This document shows, one piece after another, positions 1 through 10,795 of a DNA stretch of 64,000 nucleotides. The position numbers and the translations under genes were made by a program. The notes below the pieces were generated by a model, which had not been told where the DNA came from, ran no database searches, and saw only the letters and a program-made list of their open reading frames with translations. The DNA comes from Combretum micranthum (lineage: Eukaryota; Streptophyta; Magnoliopsida; Myrtales; Combretaceae). Each line of letters begins with the position of its first letter. The stretch's first letter is position 1. Where the stretch lies: contig JAMXBD010000066.1 in assembly GCA_024138025.1 (NCBI GenBank), positions 248,001 through 312,000 on the forward strand, given 5' to 3'.

Positions 1-553
1 TTTGGTTTATAATCGATAGAAACCAATGGTTTCAGTTAACCAGTCCAAAATATATATATATAATACATAAATATAATTAATAGTTGAAACTATTTATGTA
101 ATTTGGAGAATACAAGAAAGTTTTCGACTTTGAATTATTGAATTCTAGTAATTTGAGACATGTATTAATTGGAATATTTTGAACACATATTATACTTATG
201 TTCATGATTTATTGGTTTTATTGTTTTTTTGATTTATTAATTTGTAATTTTTTAATATAATTATGTTATTTAACATGTTAATTTGCATCTTTGAATGTGA
301 TTATGAAATAAAATAGTTTAATTTTTCATGATTGTGACTTGAAATACAATTAATTTTAACTTTTAGTTAGCTATTACATTAAATGGTTAAAAATTGAAAA
401 TGGAAAAAACTAACTGAAAAAACAGTTAACTGTTAAGACAGTTAACCACTAATAATGGATCGATTTTTGTTTGAGAAAATAAAAAATCTATCATTTCAGT
501 TAGATTCAAAAAAATGGGTAATGGATTGATTAACCAAACCGTACTCACCTCTA
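1..553. mobile_element. Non-autonomous hAT-like element, left end cut by window
   Basis: The right part resembles the element at 7713-8399: both have repeated GGTTAAC/GTTAACC-type words, an 'AATGGATCG' block and a terminal stretch reading '...aacc...cgt..cacc.cta'. The likely right terminus is CACCTCTA at 546-553, comparable to ACACCCCTA in the other copy. The left terminus is outside the window, so no target duplication can be checked. No coding capacity is visible. Family assignment is an inference from similarity to the better-bounded copy. Confidence 0.6.
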
Positions 554-1195
554 GAGATAAGTAACCATTATTATCACCAACTACTAGTGGCCATTCACAC
601 CTCCGATCATCATTTTGTAGGTTTAAGAGGTAAGGAAAATGGAAAATTGGAACTGATAGATTAGAGATAAAAAAAAAAAAAAACTAATATGTCTAATAAG
701 AAGAAAGATACAATATTCAATAAAGAAATATATACTTATTTATCAATAATCTTTTAAGTTTATAATATTTAGAGTAAACAAAATCATCAAAATTTTAGCT
801 AGCTAAGTTATGATGCACAAACACAAGCTAACTATTTCCTTAAAGCTATGTTTAGGATTATTTATACAAATATCTAAGAAAAAGTCATATATTCATATGT
901 GATCTTAAAGCAAACATTGAAGAGAAAAGTATTGTTAGTAGTGTTCTCTTTCATTGGACCCCCAAGTTTATGGCGGCCCATAAAATTTTTTGCCACATAT
1001 GGTAGATTTCAATCACATATGATTGCCTTTGTATAGATTTTGTTCTTTAATAGCATTGACGCATGTATGCTAGTAAATTGTGGGGGATTTTACTAGCCAC
1101 CCAATGGAAGCACAACTTCTTCCACTATAAATACTCAAAAAATATATGAAGAAATGATCCCCTTTTAGTTAACCCTTTACACTCTCTATATTATT
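554..1195. other. Non-repetitive flank with a possible host core promoter
   Basis: No gene is recognised here. The stretch ends with CCAAT (1101-1105) and TATAAATA (1126-1133), followed by a pyrimidine-leaning leader that is interrupted at 1196 by the Copia LTR. The sequence resumes at 12923. If this is a host promoter, the Copia element lies between its TATA box and any transcribed product. The only nearby ATG after the element (12933) opens a 26-codon reading frame, so a protein product is not supported. Confidence 0.35.
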
Positions 1196-2525
1196 TGTTG
1201 AACTTGTATGTTCAATGTAGATTTTGATGAGAAGATTAATTGCACAATTAACTATTCAATTATAGAAAACTGCACTTAATTAATCAAACAATATAATCGA
1301 TAATATTTTAGAATATATATGTGTATGTTGTGTGTTTCTATGGAGATTATGATTGTTTTAGCAAGAACAAATTAATGATGAATAGTTTTACTCAAAGGTA
1401 AAGTCGAGAGTTAAATTGTTTCATTCACTAAGGCGCGACCAAAGCTCAACAAGCTGAAAAATGTAGAGTCATTAGTCAAGGGTCACGTCAAAGGCTCGAC
1501 GAGCACACTCCTCAAGGCACGACAAGCTCAAAGTCTAAGGCTCGATGAGTCCACTCTTCAAGGAGTGACAAGCTCAAAGTCTAAAGCTTGACAACGTTCA
1601 AATGTCCAGAGTGCTTGGTCGTGGGTCACATCAAGGGCTCGATAGGTCCATTAGTTAAGGTGAGACAAGTTCCAGACTAAGACTCAACAAGTTCAAAGTT
1701 GTATAGCCTTGGTCGAAGATTAAATGTTAGGCACAACAAGTCCAAGGTACGACAAGCATTAGGGTGTGAAATTTTGAATTCAAGGCTCGATGGAGTGCAT
1801 ATAAGCACAGACTTGGTCGAGGGTAAAAATGAGGCGCGACACTTTAAGGCATGACAAGCATTAGGGCGTAACGGTTTAAATAAATAAGCTTATGTAGCAA
1901 AAAGAGTCGTTGAAGTGCATTTAATATTTGGCGACTTAAAAATATTATCTCTAACAGACATTTGAAGTTTCTAAGGCTATAAATATTCTATTCTTGGGAG
2001 ATTCAAAAGAGAGAAGTGTGGAAGTGAAAAAGTACCTTTATTTGTGAGCAAACAAATCATTGCTTTTCTTTTTCTCTTATTCATTAACTTGTAAATATCA
2101 GGAAAGAGAGAGAAAAATATTCTAATGCTTGTTCTTGTATTTGTTATCTATCAGTAAGCATCTATAGATAGAAAGGAAATATTTTATTTCCTAAGTGTTG
2201 TAAAAATGGTGTACTACTCAGCCTGTGCATGTTTATTTGTTGATAAATAAAATGGTGGTGAAGTCCTTGATTTGAGGCATTCGTGGATCATTGGGAGTAG
2301 GAATTGGGTCAAATTACACATTAAATCTGGACTCAAATTTTCTATCTCTATCTCAATCTCTATCTCTTTCATATTTCATATTATAATCTATTATGTATTA
2401 TCTGCTGCTATTAAAGTTAAATTTGATCTTTTGCATTATAATTAGTTGTTTGAGCCTTTTAGGACAAATACTCAATTTAACCCCCTCCCCTTTTGAGTAT
2501 TCTCTAGTGCAGTTTCACGTTTTTA
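1196..2525 (+). repeat. 5' LTR of the Copia element
   Basis: About 1,330 bp. It starts TGTTG; the end is read at 2525 by alignment with the other LTR, which ends in CA where this copy has TA. A TATA box (TATAAATA, 1978-1985) is matched in the 3' LTR at 12390-12397. The region 1410-1860 is built of short imperfect repeats around 'GGCTCGACAAG' and 'GGCACGACAAG'. One block (about 1529-1613) is absent from the 3' LTR at the nested insertion point. The many differences from the 3' LTR indicate an old insertion. Confidence 0.85.
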
Positions 2526-2527
2526 TT

Positions 2528-2539
2528 TCGTATCAGAGC
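2528..2539 (+). other. Primer binding site (tRNA-iMet type)
   Basis: TCGTATCAGAGC differs at one base from TGGTATCAGAGC, the usual plant Copia site complementary to the 3' end of initiator methionine tRNA. It lies 2 bp after the inferred LTR end. Confidence 0.8.
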
Positions 2540-2586
2540 TTCGTCTCTATTTTTTTCTGTACTTAATCATATATAAAGTAAAGATT

Positions 2587-4320
2587 ATGGCATCAAATGC
2601 ACTAGGGTTTCTAAAAGAGCAAACTATAAATAGACCATCGCTTTTAAGTGGGGGTAACTACCCGTATTGAATGTACATAACGAAAATTTTTCTAAAAGCT
2701 CAAAATGGATTAATCTAGAATGTTATAGAAAATGGGCCTTTAACTATAGAAGGAAAAGAAGAAAGAGATTACATTAAATATGATTGGAAAAGATTAGATT
2801 TAAATGAAGTTGCTACGAACACATTGCATTGTGGCCTGAACAAAAGTGATTTTAATAGAATTTGTACATGTAAATCAGCTAAAGAAATATGAAATAAATT
2901 AAAGAAGACTTACGAAGGAACTGCTATAGTTAGAGATACAAAAATAAGTCTTTTATGTGGACAGTTCAAAAAATTTAAGATGCTTCCAAATAAATCTATA
3001 GATGAGGTGCATAATAGATTCATTAACATCATAAATATCTTGAGTGTACTTGAGAAAAATTTTACTAACTTGAAAATAAATTCTAAATCTCATGTCACTA
3101 CCTAAGCACTGGGAAGTAAAAAGAACTTCCATAGAAGAAGCACGAGACATAAGTACTATGAGCAAAGAAGAATTCATTGGCGCACTCAAAATGCATAAGC
3201 TTATTAAAAAGCAAGGAGAAGAGTCAAACAAGAAGACTATTACCTTAAAAGCCATAAGTCAAGATTTCAACGATGATGATGATGATGAGAATGAGGATCT
3301 AGTCCTGATGGCCAAAAAGCTTAAGAAGTTTATGAAGCTCAGCAACAAAACAAAGAGAGTGGATGGTGACAGTTGCTCATTAATGTGCAAAAGAAGGATG
3401 TGATAACTTGTTTCAAATGCAATAAACTTGGACATATCCAACAACACCGTCCACTACTAAAAAGGCTTCCAAATGATCCAGAAAAGAAGCACTTATTACA
3501 CTTCGAGTGATGATGACTCAAGTAACTTGGATGAGAATGTGTCTTCATAGCACTAGATGATGAGGTAAATTTCCCTTCCTCTCCTCTTACGATGAGTTGT
3601 ATGCTATGTATGATAAAGTATACTCTAAGTTAGTTAAAGTAGAGAAAAATAACATGCTTAAATTTTTAATGATAGAAATAGTAAAAGAACTAGAAAATTT
3701 TCAAACAAAGCATGAGGAGATTAAATCAGAAAATGAAAACCACATGTAGAAATAAATAGTCTGAAATTGGAAAATGATAAGATAATAATAGGTATAAGAA
3801 GCTAAAAAGTAAAAATGATGAGATAAGCAAGATCAATGAAAAATTAACAATTGAAAATGATTTGCAGGATCTTGAACTTAAATCTATAAATAATAATAAT
3901 GTTGAATGTACCAATAGTAATAATGAAATTAAAAAAGAGCTAGAGGATTTAAAAAATGAAAATATATTGTTAAAAGCTAGCTTAGATGATTAAAAAACAA
4001 CTATAGCCAAGTTACAAAAGGAAAAAAGAATTTAACACACTTCTTGAAAATTAAATGTGTGATTCAAATAAACATAGAATTGGCTATAATAAAGAAGCTA
4101 GCTACAAGTCCCATAAAACTCGTTTTGTAAAAGCCACCCATGGGACATGTAACTATTATGGGAAATCTGGTCATATTACTCACAATTGTACAATATGAAA
4201 AATCATGTATTTAAATCATAAAAGCAAGATGGTTTGAGTTCCTAAAAGGGAGATTCTTGTTACACCTAATCGAAAAGGACCCAAACCTAAGAGTGTACCA
4301 AAGAAATAATACTCTGTTTT
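2587..4320 (+). pseudogene. Copia gag remnant with two degenerate CCHC knuckles
   Basis: The leader ends at an ATG (2587) followed by MASNALGF, then in-frame stops (the first at 2668) and frameshifts. A recognisable UBN2-type gag block lies at 3092-3260 (SLPKHWEVKRTSIEEARDI), followed by an acidic DDDDDENED stretch. The first zinc knuckle (about 3409-3450) reads CFKCNKLGHIQQHR and has lost its final Cys. The section 3600-4020 is Lys/Glu/Asn-rich, as in a coiled coil. A second knuckle at about 4149-4190 (CNYYGKSGHITHNC) has Tyr for its second Cys. Gag would have formed the virus-like particle and bound RNA. It is not translatable as it stands. Confidence 0.8.
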
Positions 4321-6122
4321 GTGGGGATCTTCAAGTGAGAACAACAAATGATACTTGGACAACGGCTGCTCTAAACACATGACTAGAGATGCATCCAAGT
4401 TCACATCTTTAGACTTAAAAGATCAAGAGAATGTTACCTTTGGAGATAATCACAAATAAACTATTCTTTGTGATAGTAACATTCTAGTTGACAAAGATAT
4501 AATTATTAAAAATGTGTTGTTAGTTGATGGATTAAAACATAATCTGCTTCGTGTAAGTCAATCATGTGATAATGGTTTTAAAGCAACGTTTCTTGACAAC
4601 AAATGTTTTATTCAACAAATGGACAATAACCAAGCTTATTTTAAAGGGTATAGACGAAGAAATATTTACAAAATTAATTTAGATGATTTCAAATCATCAA
4701 ATGAAACTTATCTATACTCTCAAAATGATAATAGTTGGTCATGGCATAGAAAACTAGGATATGATAGCATGGATGTAATTTCAAAACTTGTTAAAAAGAA
4801 TCTTGTCAAAGGCTTACCAAAGCTAAATTTTAGAAGGATAAGATTTGTCAAGTATGTCAACAAGGAAAGCAAACTAAGGGTCTGTTGGTTTAGCTTTTTT
4901 AGACTGATACAGATACTTTTTTCAAACGTTTTTGTAGCAAATCGTTTATTAAGAAATAGATATAGATAAAAAAAAGTTAACAATTCTTATAAAAAATCAA
5001 ATAGATCAAATATAAATACAAATTAAATATATTTATATATATTGTTTCGATACAGATACAGATACAGATACATATGAAAAACATACCATCCAAACAACCA
5101 TAAGACTTCTTTTAAGTTTAGGAATGTTGTTTCCACTATGAGGTTATTAGAAATATTGCATATAGTTTTATTTGGTCTCACTCAAACTCTAAGTTTGGGA
5201 GGTAAAAAATATACCTTGGTTATTGTTGATGATTTCACTAGATATATATGGACTTTCTTCATTGCATCTAAAGACAAAATCAATCATGTTTTTTTTTTTT
5301 TTTAGATATTGTAATAAAAGTTCAGAATGAAAAAGGTCCTAATATTATATCTATTCGAAGTGATAATGGGGAAGAATTTGAAAATTATGAAATGAATGAT
5401 TTTTGCAATAAATATGGCATTGAACATACTTTTTCAGCACCTAGAACTCCACAATAAAATAGTGTAGCAGCGAGGAAAACAAAATCTTAATTGAAATAGC
5501 TAGAACCATGTTGTGTGAAAATAATTTACCAAAATATTTTTTGGCTAAAGATGTAAATACTACTTACTATAAATCAAATAGAGTTTTCATAAGACTAACT
5601 CTCAAAAAACCCCCCATGAGCTTTGGAAAGAAAAAAATACCAAACATATCTTATTTTCATTCATTTGGCACTAAATGTTACATTTTAAACAATAGAAAAG
5701 AACAATTAGTCAAGTTTGATGCTAAAAGTGATGAAGTTATTTTTCTTGGTTTCTCTTTAACTAGTAAGGCATATAAAGTGTTTAATAAAAGAACATTAGT
5801 TGTAGAAGAATACATTCATATTGCTTTTGATGATTCTTTACCTTATTTATGTTTAAATGATGATATTGATGATGTTTATGTTGCCTTGGATAAGCTTTCT
5901 CTTGAGAATAATAATGAAGAAGAAAATGAACATAATAAGGGTGTTATGCATGAATCTATCAATAATGATCTTCCTAAAGAATGGAAATATGCAAGATCAC
6001 ATCCAAAAGATTTAATAATTGGTGAACCTTCTAATAGAGTACAAACAAGATCATCTTTAAAGAATATGAGTAATCTTGTTTTTCTATCACAAACCGAGCC
6101 TAAAAACTTGAAGAAGCTTTAA
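4321..6122 (+). pseudogene. Copia protease-integrase remnant
   Basis: The protease motif at about 4351-4380 reads YLDNGCSKHMT, so the usual Asp-Ser-Gly is Asp-Asn-Gly. A GAG-pre-integrase block (WHRKLGYDSMDVISKLV) lies within 4514-4876. The frame is then broken by a MITE at 4878-5100. The integrase core resumes at 5104 with VDDFTRY and IRSDNGEEF. A run of 16 T interrupts it near 5289, and the region of the third catalytic residue reads SVAARKT after a stop, so the Glu is lost. The open frame 5508-6122 encodes the integrase C-terminal region (FLGFS, YKVFNKRT) and an acidic linker. The activity would have been polyprotein cleavage and insertion; it is inactive here. Confidence 0.85.
4878..5100. 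mobile_element. Tourist-like (PIF/Harbinger-type) MITE inside Copia integrase
   Basis: 223 bp with ends GGGTCTGTTGG and CCAAACAACCA (imperfect inverted repeats), flanked by TAA on both sides (4875-4877 and 5101-5103), the target duplication expected of PIF/Harbinger elements. Removing it and one TAA restores continuity of the integrase frame across the junction. The inside is AT-rich with GATACAGATA-type iterations and no coding capacity. Related copies lie at 11565, 25079, 43397, 46819 and 54535. Confidence 0.75.
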
Positions 6123-6960
6123 AATATAGATTTTGGATTCAAGCCATACAAGATAAGTTAAACCAGTTCACAAGAAATGATGTTTGGAAATTGGTTCCTA
6201 CACCTAATAGTAGACCAATTATTGGAACCAAATGGGTTTACAAAAATAAACTAGACAAATCTAGGATAATAACAAGAAACAAGGCTAGATTAGTTGTTAA
6301 AGGATATAATCAAGAAGAAGGCATAGATTTTGATGAGACCTTTACCCTGGTTGCTAGACTAGAAGCTATCACAATGCTTTTGGCATTTGCTGCATTTAAG
6401 AATTTTACGTTTTTTCAAATAGATGTCAAAAGTGATTTTTTAAATGGTTTTATAACAGAAGAAGTCTATGTAGAGCAACTACTAGATTTTGAAAATAATG
6501 AATTCTCCGATCATGTCTTCAGACTAAACGAAACTCTTTATCGTCTCAAGAAAGCTCCTAGAGGTTGGTATGAAAGACTCAGTAGCTTCCTTTTAAATAA
6601 AGGATTTTCTAAAGAAAAAATTAATACAACTTTGTTTATAAAAAATAACAAGTCAGACACATTGTTTTTGCAAATCTATGTGGATGATATTGTGTTTAGA
6701 GCTCTAATATGAGTCTTATAAATAAATTTGTTGAGTCTATGAAGAAAGAATATGAAATGAGCACGATAGAAGAACTCAATTATTTTCTAGGTCTTCAAAT
6801 AAATTAATACGAAAATGGAACATTCATCAATCAATCAAAATATACAAGAGAACTATTCAGAAGGTTTAAAATGGATAATTGCAAAATAAGACCTACACCT
6901 ATGAGCACAAATGTAAAACTTGATAAAGATGAAAATGAGAAAAATGTTTGTGAAAAGCTT
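6123..6960 (+). pseudogene. Copia reverse transcriptase remnant
   Basis: The frame 6191-6712 carries the RT core in order: [31 protein letters not shown], the first catalytic Asp region [23 protein letters not shown] and the intact catalytic YVDD near 6682. A frameshift or stop follows at 6712, and the fingers-to-RNase H connection (NYFLGLQIN) continues in another frame to about 6960. The family copies the element's RNA into DNA. Key catalytic residues survive, but the polyprotein around them is broken. Confidence 0.9.
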
Positions 6961-7560
6961 TAGATATGATAGGTAGTTTGTTATTTTTAACAGCTTCTAG
7001 ACCTGGTATCATGTTCTTGGTGCGTGTGTGTATGTGCACGATTTCAATCTTATCTAAAGAATCATACTTGAATGCAGTAAAATGCATATTAAGTATCTTG
7101 CAGGCACTATTGTAATTGGCTTGTGGTATCCAAAGTTTACCTCTTTTGATCTAGTTGGATATTTGAGATAGGAAAAATACAAGCGTACATGCCACTTTCA
7201 TGGAAACTCTCTAATATCTTGGCACTCAAAGAAGTAAAATTCAGTTGCACTTTCAACTGCTAAAGTTGAGTATATAACTATTGGTAGCTGTTGTGCACAA
7301 ATTTTGTGGATGAAACAAACTTTGCTTGATTACGGTTTAAGATATGAAAATGTTCCAATTCACCATGATAATACAAGTGTTATAAATTTGACAAAAAAGC
7401 CAATTTAACACTCAAGACCAACCATATCGGAATTAGATATCATTTTATTAGAAATCATGTTCTAAATAGAGACATCAGTTTGGAATTTGTTGATACAAAT
7501 AATCAAATTGCTAATATTTTTGCAAAACCCTTGAGTGAATATCATTTTTACACCTTATGA
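6961..7560 (+). pseudogene. Copia RNase H remnant
   Basis: Fragments SLLFLTASRPGIMF (about 6970-7015) and downstream pieces resembling the Copia RNase H end are scattered over several frames with many stops. It directly follows the RT remnant. Nothing here could be translated as a domain. Confidence 0.65.
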
Positions 7561-7712
7561 AGAGAATTGAGCATGATCAAGCAAGATGAGTGCTAAATAT
7601 CATGGAGCTAAGATGATCTAGAACTTGATCTAAGGATAAAAGAAGCTATTAAATGTTCACATATACTCTGTGATGCTTGTGATATGTTATGTTTGCAAAA
7701 ATCCATTGTGCG
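7561..7712. other. Copia 3' untranslated spacer, first part
   Basis: Between the RNase H remnant and a hAT MITE insertion. No reading frame of note. The spacer resumes at 8408 after the MITE. Confidence 0.6.
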
Positions 7713-8399
7713 TAGGGGTGTACAAAAAAACCGATGAAACTGAAAACCGAATCGAAACCGTAAAACGAACCGAAACCGCATAACCAAAACATGGTTAACC
7801 GATCTATTGGTTTCGATTTAGGATTACGGTTTTTATTTTTTTTTCGATTTTTGATTTCGGTTTCGATTTGTAACCACAAAAAACCGATGGTTAACGGTTA
7901 ACCGTTTTAATATTTATAAGTATATTATATATATAATATATATAATTATTTTTTAAAATATATATATGTAAATTATAATTTACCTATGTTAATATTCCTT
8001 AGATTTTGATTAAAATACTATTATCCTATGTTTGGTGGAATTGATTTGGTTTGATTTTATTGGTAATGATACATCAAAAGGTTTGTTTTTTCTCTAATCT
8101 TTAATTTGATTTTCTTTTTTTTAGCTCTTGTAATATATATATATAATAATAATAATAATAATTTAAAGAAAAACTCTATTATAAAGGCTAAAAATTAAGG
8201 TTTGTTGAAATTATCAATTTGATTTGTTGAGACCATTACGTTAAATGCTTAAAAACCGAAAACTAAATAGATTAATTGAATAAAACGGTTAACCGTTTAT
8301 AATGGATCGGTTAAGGATCGGAATATTAAAAAACCGATTATTATGGTTAGGTTCAAAAAATAGGGCTACTGATCAGTTAATCTATCCGTGACACCCCTA
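7713..8399. mobile_element. Non-autonomous hAT element (MITE)
   Basis: 687 bp with terminal inverted repeats TAGGGGTGT (7713-7721) and ACACCCCTA (8391-8399). It is flanked by 8-bp direct repeats, ATTGTGCG (7705-7712) and TTTGTGCG (8400-8407), that differ at one base. The 8-bp duplication and the TAGGGGTG-type end are hAT hallmarks. Subterminal regions carry repeated AACCGA, CGAAACCG and GGTTAACCG words. No transposase is encoded. It is younger than the Copia element it interrupts. Confidence 0.85.
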
Positions 8400-8407
8400 T
8401 TTGTGCG

Positions 8408-8948
8408 CATGCTCATGCTGAATTAATGCTAAAATCTAGTTTTAAATATTTGAACATGATTCTTTTTGGACTTATGTGAACATTTAAATTTGTATGTTGT
8501 TTATGCATCTCTTATCATCTGCAATATTGAGTCTGTCATTTTCTCTTTAAGTACAAAGAAGGGACGTGTTGTATGCACAACTTAACATGCATAAAGTATG
8601 CTTTTGATTATGCTATCAATGCTTTGTATGCACATTTATCTTTTGATCAGTCCAAAGGAGGAGAGATATATTAAATGTACTTACCTAGTCTTTCGTTTCT
8701 GATTAATCCAAAGGGGAAGATATGCTAAAGTAATATGCATGAAATGTGTTTCATTTTTTATGAGTCCAAAGGGCACGAGAGATGTTGCATGCACAATTAA
8801 TTTGCTTACATTTTTGTAGAATTAAGTATCAATTCTTTGAATCAAATTTGAAAATTCCTTTGAAATCTAAATGCTTAATTGAGGGAGAGTATGTTTAATT
8901 GAAAATGAGTTGATTGTGCATGATGGTCCTCATAAAAAAGAGAAAGAT
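8408..8948 (+). other. Copia 3' untranslated spacer and polypurine tract
   Basis: No coding sequence is seen. A motif like AGTCCAAAGG followed by a purine-rich GAGAGAT stretch occurs three times (about 8650, 8707 and 8762). Just before the 3' LTR lies the purine-rich run AAAAAAGAGAAAGA (about 8934-8947), the expected polypurine primer for plus-strand synthesis. Confidence 0.6.
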
Positions 8949-9288
8949 TGTTGAACTTGTATGCTTAATGTGGATTTTGATAAGATAATTAGTTGTACAA
9001 TTAACTATTCAATTACGAAAAATAGTATTTAATTAGTCAAACAATATGATGAATAATATGTTAGAATATATATGTGTATGTTGCGTATTTTTGTGGAGAT
9101 TGTGCAGGTTTTAGTGGAAATAAGTTAGAGATGAATAGTCTTAATCTAAGGTCAAGTTGAGAGCTAGACTGCTTCATTCACTAAGGCACGACAAACTTAA
9201 GATCAAAGCTCGACAAGCCCAAAAATGTGGAGTCATTAGTCGAGGGTCATGTCGAGGGCTCGACAAGTGCACTCCTCAAGGCACGACA

Positions 9289-9984
9289 TGATGTGCTTAA
9301 ATCCGCTAGATGCCATAAATCATAAATTGAGATAAACTTGTATTTTAGGTGTTTTTATTATATTGATTTATGCTGAAAGAATTATGATATGAATGACATT
9401 GACAACGGATATTACTCATCGAAATCAACTCGATTAAGAATTAATAAGAACAGTAACTGACCACAATCACAATATGACTAATAAGAGTATTTTTGAGAGA
9501 ACTCTCAAAGAAGAAATTTTTAATATCCCAAAAGACTGCTTAGGTTTCATTACAAAGGGGTATTTATAGTGGTTCCTCAAAGAAAGATAAAATAAGAGAC
9601 GAAATAATTGAAAATAAAAGAATGCTACCAGCTTTGAATGTGAACATTGTTGGCCTTGAATAACTGAAAATAAAAGAATGCCACTGGCTTGGAACATGAA
9701 TGTCGTTGGCCTTGAATAAGTAGGTCGCTGGCTTCATACTAGCTTACAATGAAATAACAAAGAAAAACAAAAGCAAGCTAAAGTTGTTAGCCTTGGGTAT
9801 GAACGCTGCTGGCCTTTAAAAGAAAGCTACTGGCCTTGAACTTGCTTTCAATGAAAATCACCGATCTTCATCTGCTGCCTCATTTATAGCCTGAGTAGTT
9901 TGATTCCCATCATTCGCCTTGAGTTGAAGAAGATTTTTCCTCAAATATGGAAGCTTGAAGAGGACAAACTTTATACTAATAACA
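9289..9984 (-). repeat. 3' LTR of the nested Gypsy element
   Basis: 696 bp, bounded by TG (9289) and CA (9983-9984) on the plus strand. On the minus strand it begins TGTTATTAGTATAAAG directly after a polypurine run (GGAGATGGGGTA, 9985 onward), as expected of a 3' LTR. The region 9620-9860 contains degenerate repeats around 'TGCTGGCCTTGAA' and 'CACTGGCTTGGAA'. No partner LTR is present in the window. Confidence 0.7.
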
Positions 9985-10143
9985 TACCCCATCTCCTTGA
10001 TTAGTAATTAATGAAGAAGCACCAGCAATGAAGAGTTAGGAAAACATAATACATGACCTTCCTCACCAATGCTTACTCTTCTCAAGTGTTTAAACTCCCC
10101 TCTCTCTCTAAATTTACATGATGACAAAAAGTGTATCACCAAG

Positions 10144-10740
10144 CTAGAATGCTCCACTATATTCGCACACTAGATGAATACTCTTCCAATAAATAAAACC
10201 ATCCTTAGTAGCCCAATGAATATATGTAAAGAGTTTATACGGATATATAGCAAAAAGAACCCAATACCCATCACCATAGCCTCGCATTATGTTCAGCCTA
10301 TTCATAAATATATTCCTTTTCTCATGTATGGTATGCATTTGACTCTATGCAATTTGAATCTCACCAAGTTCCATAGGATGTAAAACAATATTCTTATCAT
10401 TTCTTTGAAAAGCATAGCTGTTAAAGTTTCCATCATGGACAACTCAATTATCAAATAGCCAAGGCCTCCCAAAGATTATATGAGAAGCACTCATAGGTAA
10501 AACATCACAAATTATCTCATCTTGATACCTATCCCCAATAAAGATTAGTACCTGAACCTTGGAATCAATAAATAGGTAATCCTAATCATTTAGCCATTGA
10601 AGTCTATATGGCTTAGGATGTGGGACTGTAGGAAATTGCAACCTTTTTGCCATGGAAGCCACTACCACATTTGTGCAACTCCACTATTGATAAGGAGGAC
10701 ACAAAGATTACCCGCAATCCTATAACCAATATAGAATAGA
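10144..10740 (-). pseudogene. Gypsy aspartic protease region remnant
   Basis: Minus-strand translation gives pieces in the order of a Gypsy protease, scattered over frames: AGNLCVLLINSGVAQMW (the catalytic Asp-Ser-Gly reads Asn-Ser-Gly), PTVPHPKPYRLQWLND, GDRYQDEIICDVLPMSASH and IIFGRPWLFDN. The pieces need several frame changes and contain stops. The frame 10144-10338 continues downstream of the protease. It lies between gag and the deletion that removed RT and integrase. Confidence 0.7.
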
Positions 10741-10795
10741 GTTTCCCTCTATTGATCATCAATCGAAGATATAGAAGACTGTCTCAGTACAAAAA

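Noticed and set aside
3259..3548. Minus-strand Ser-rich frames
   Set aside because: They are antisense to the Copia gag acidic and knuckle region.
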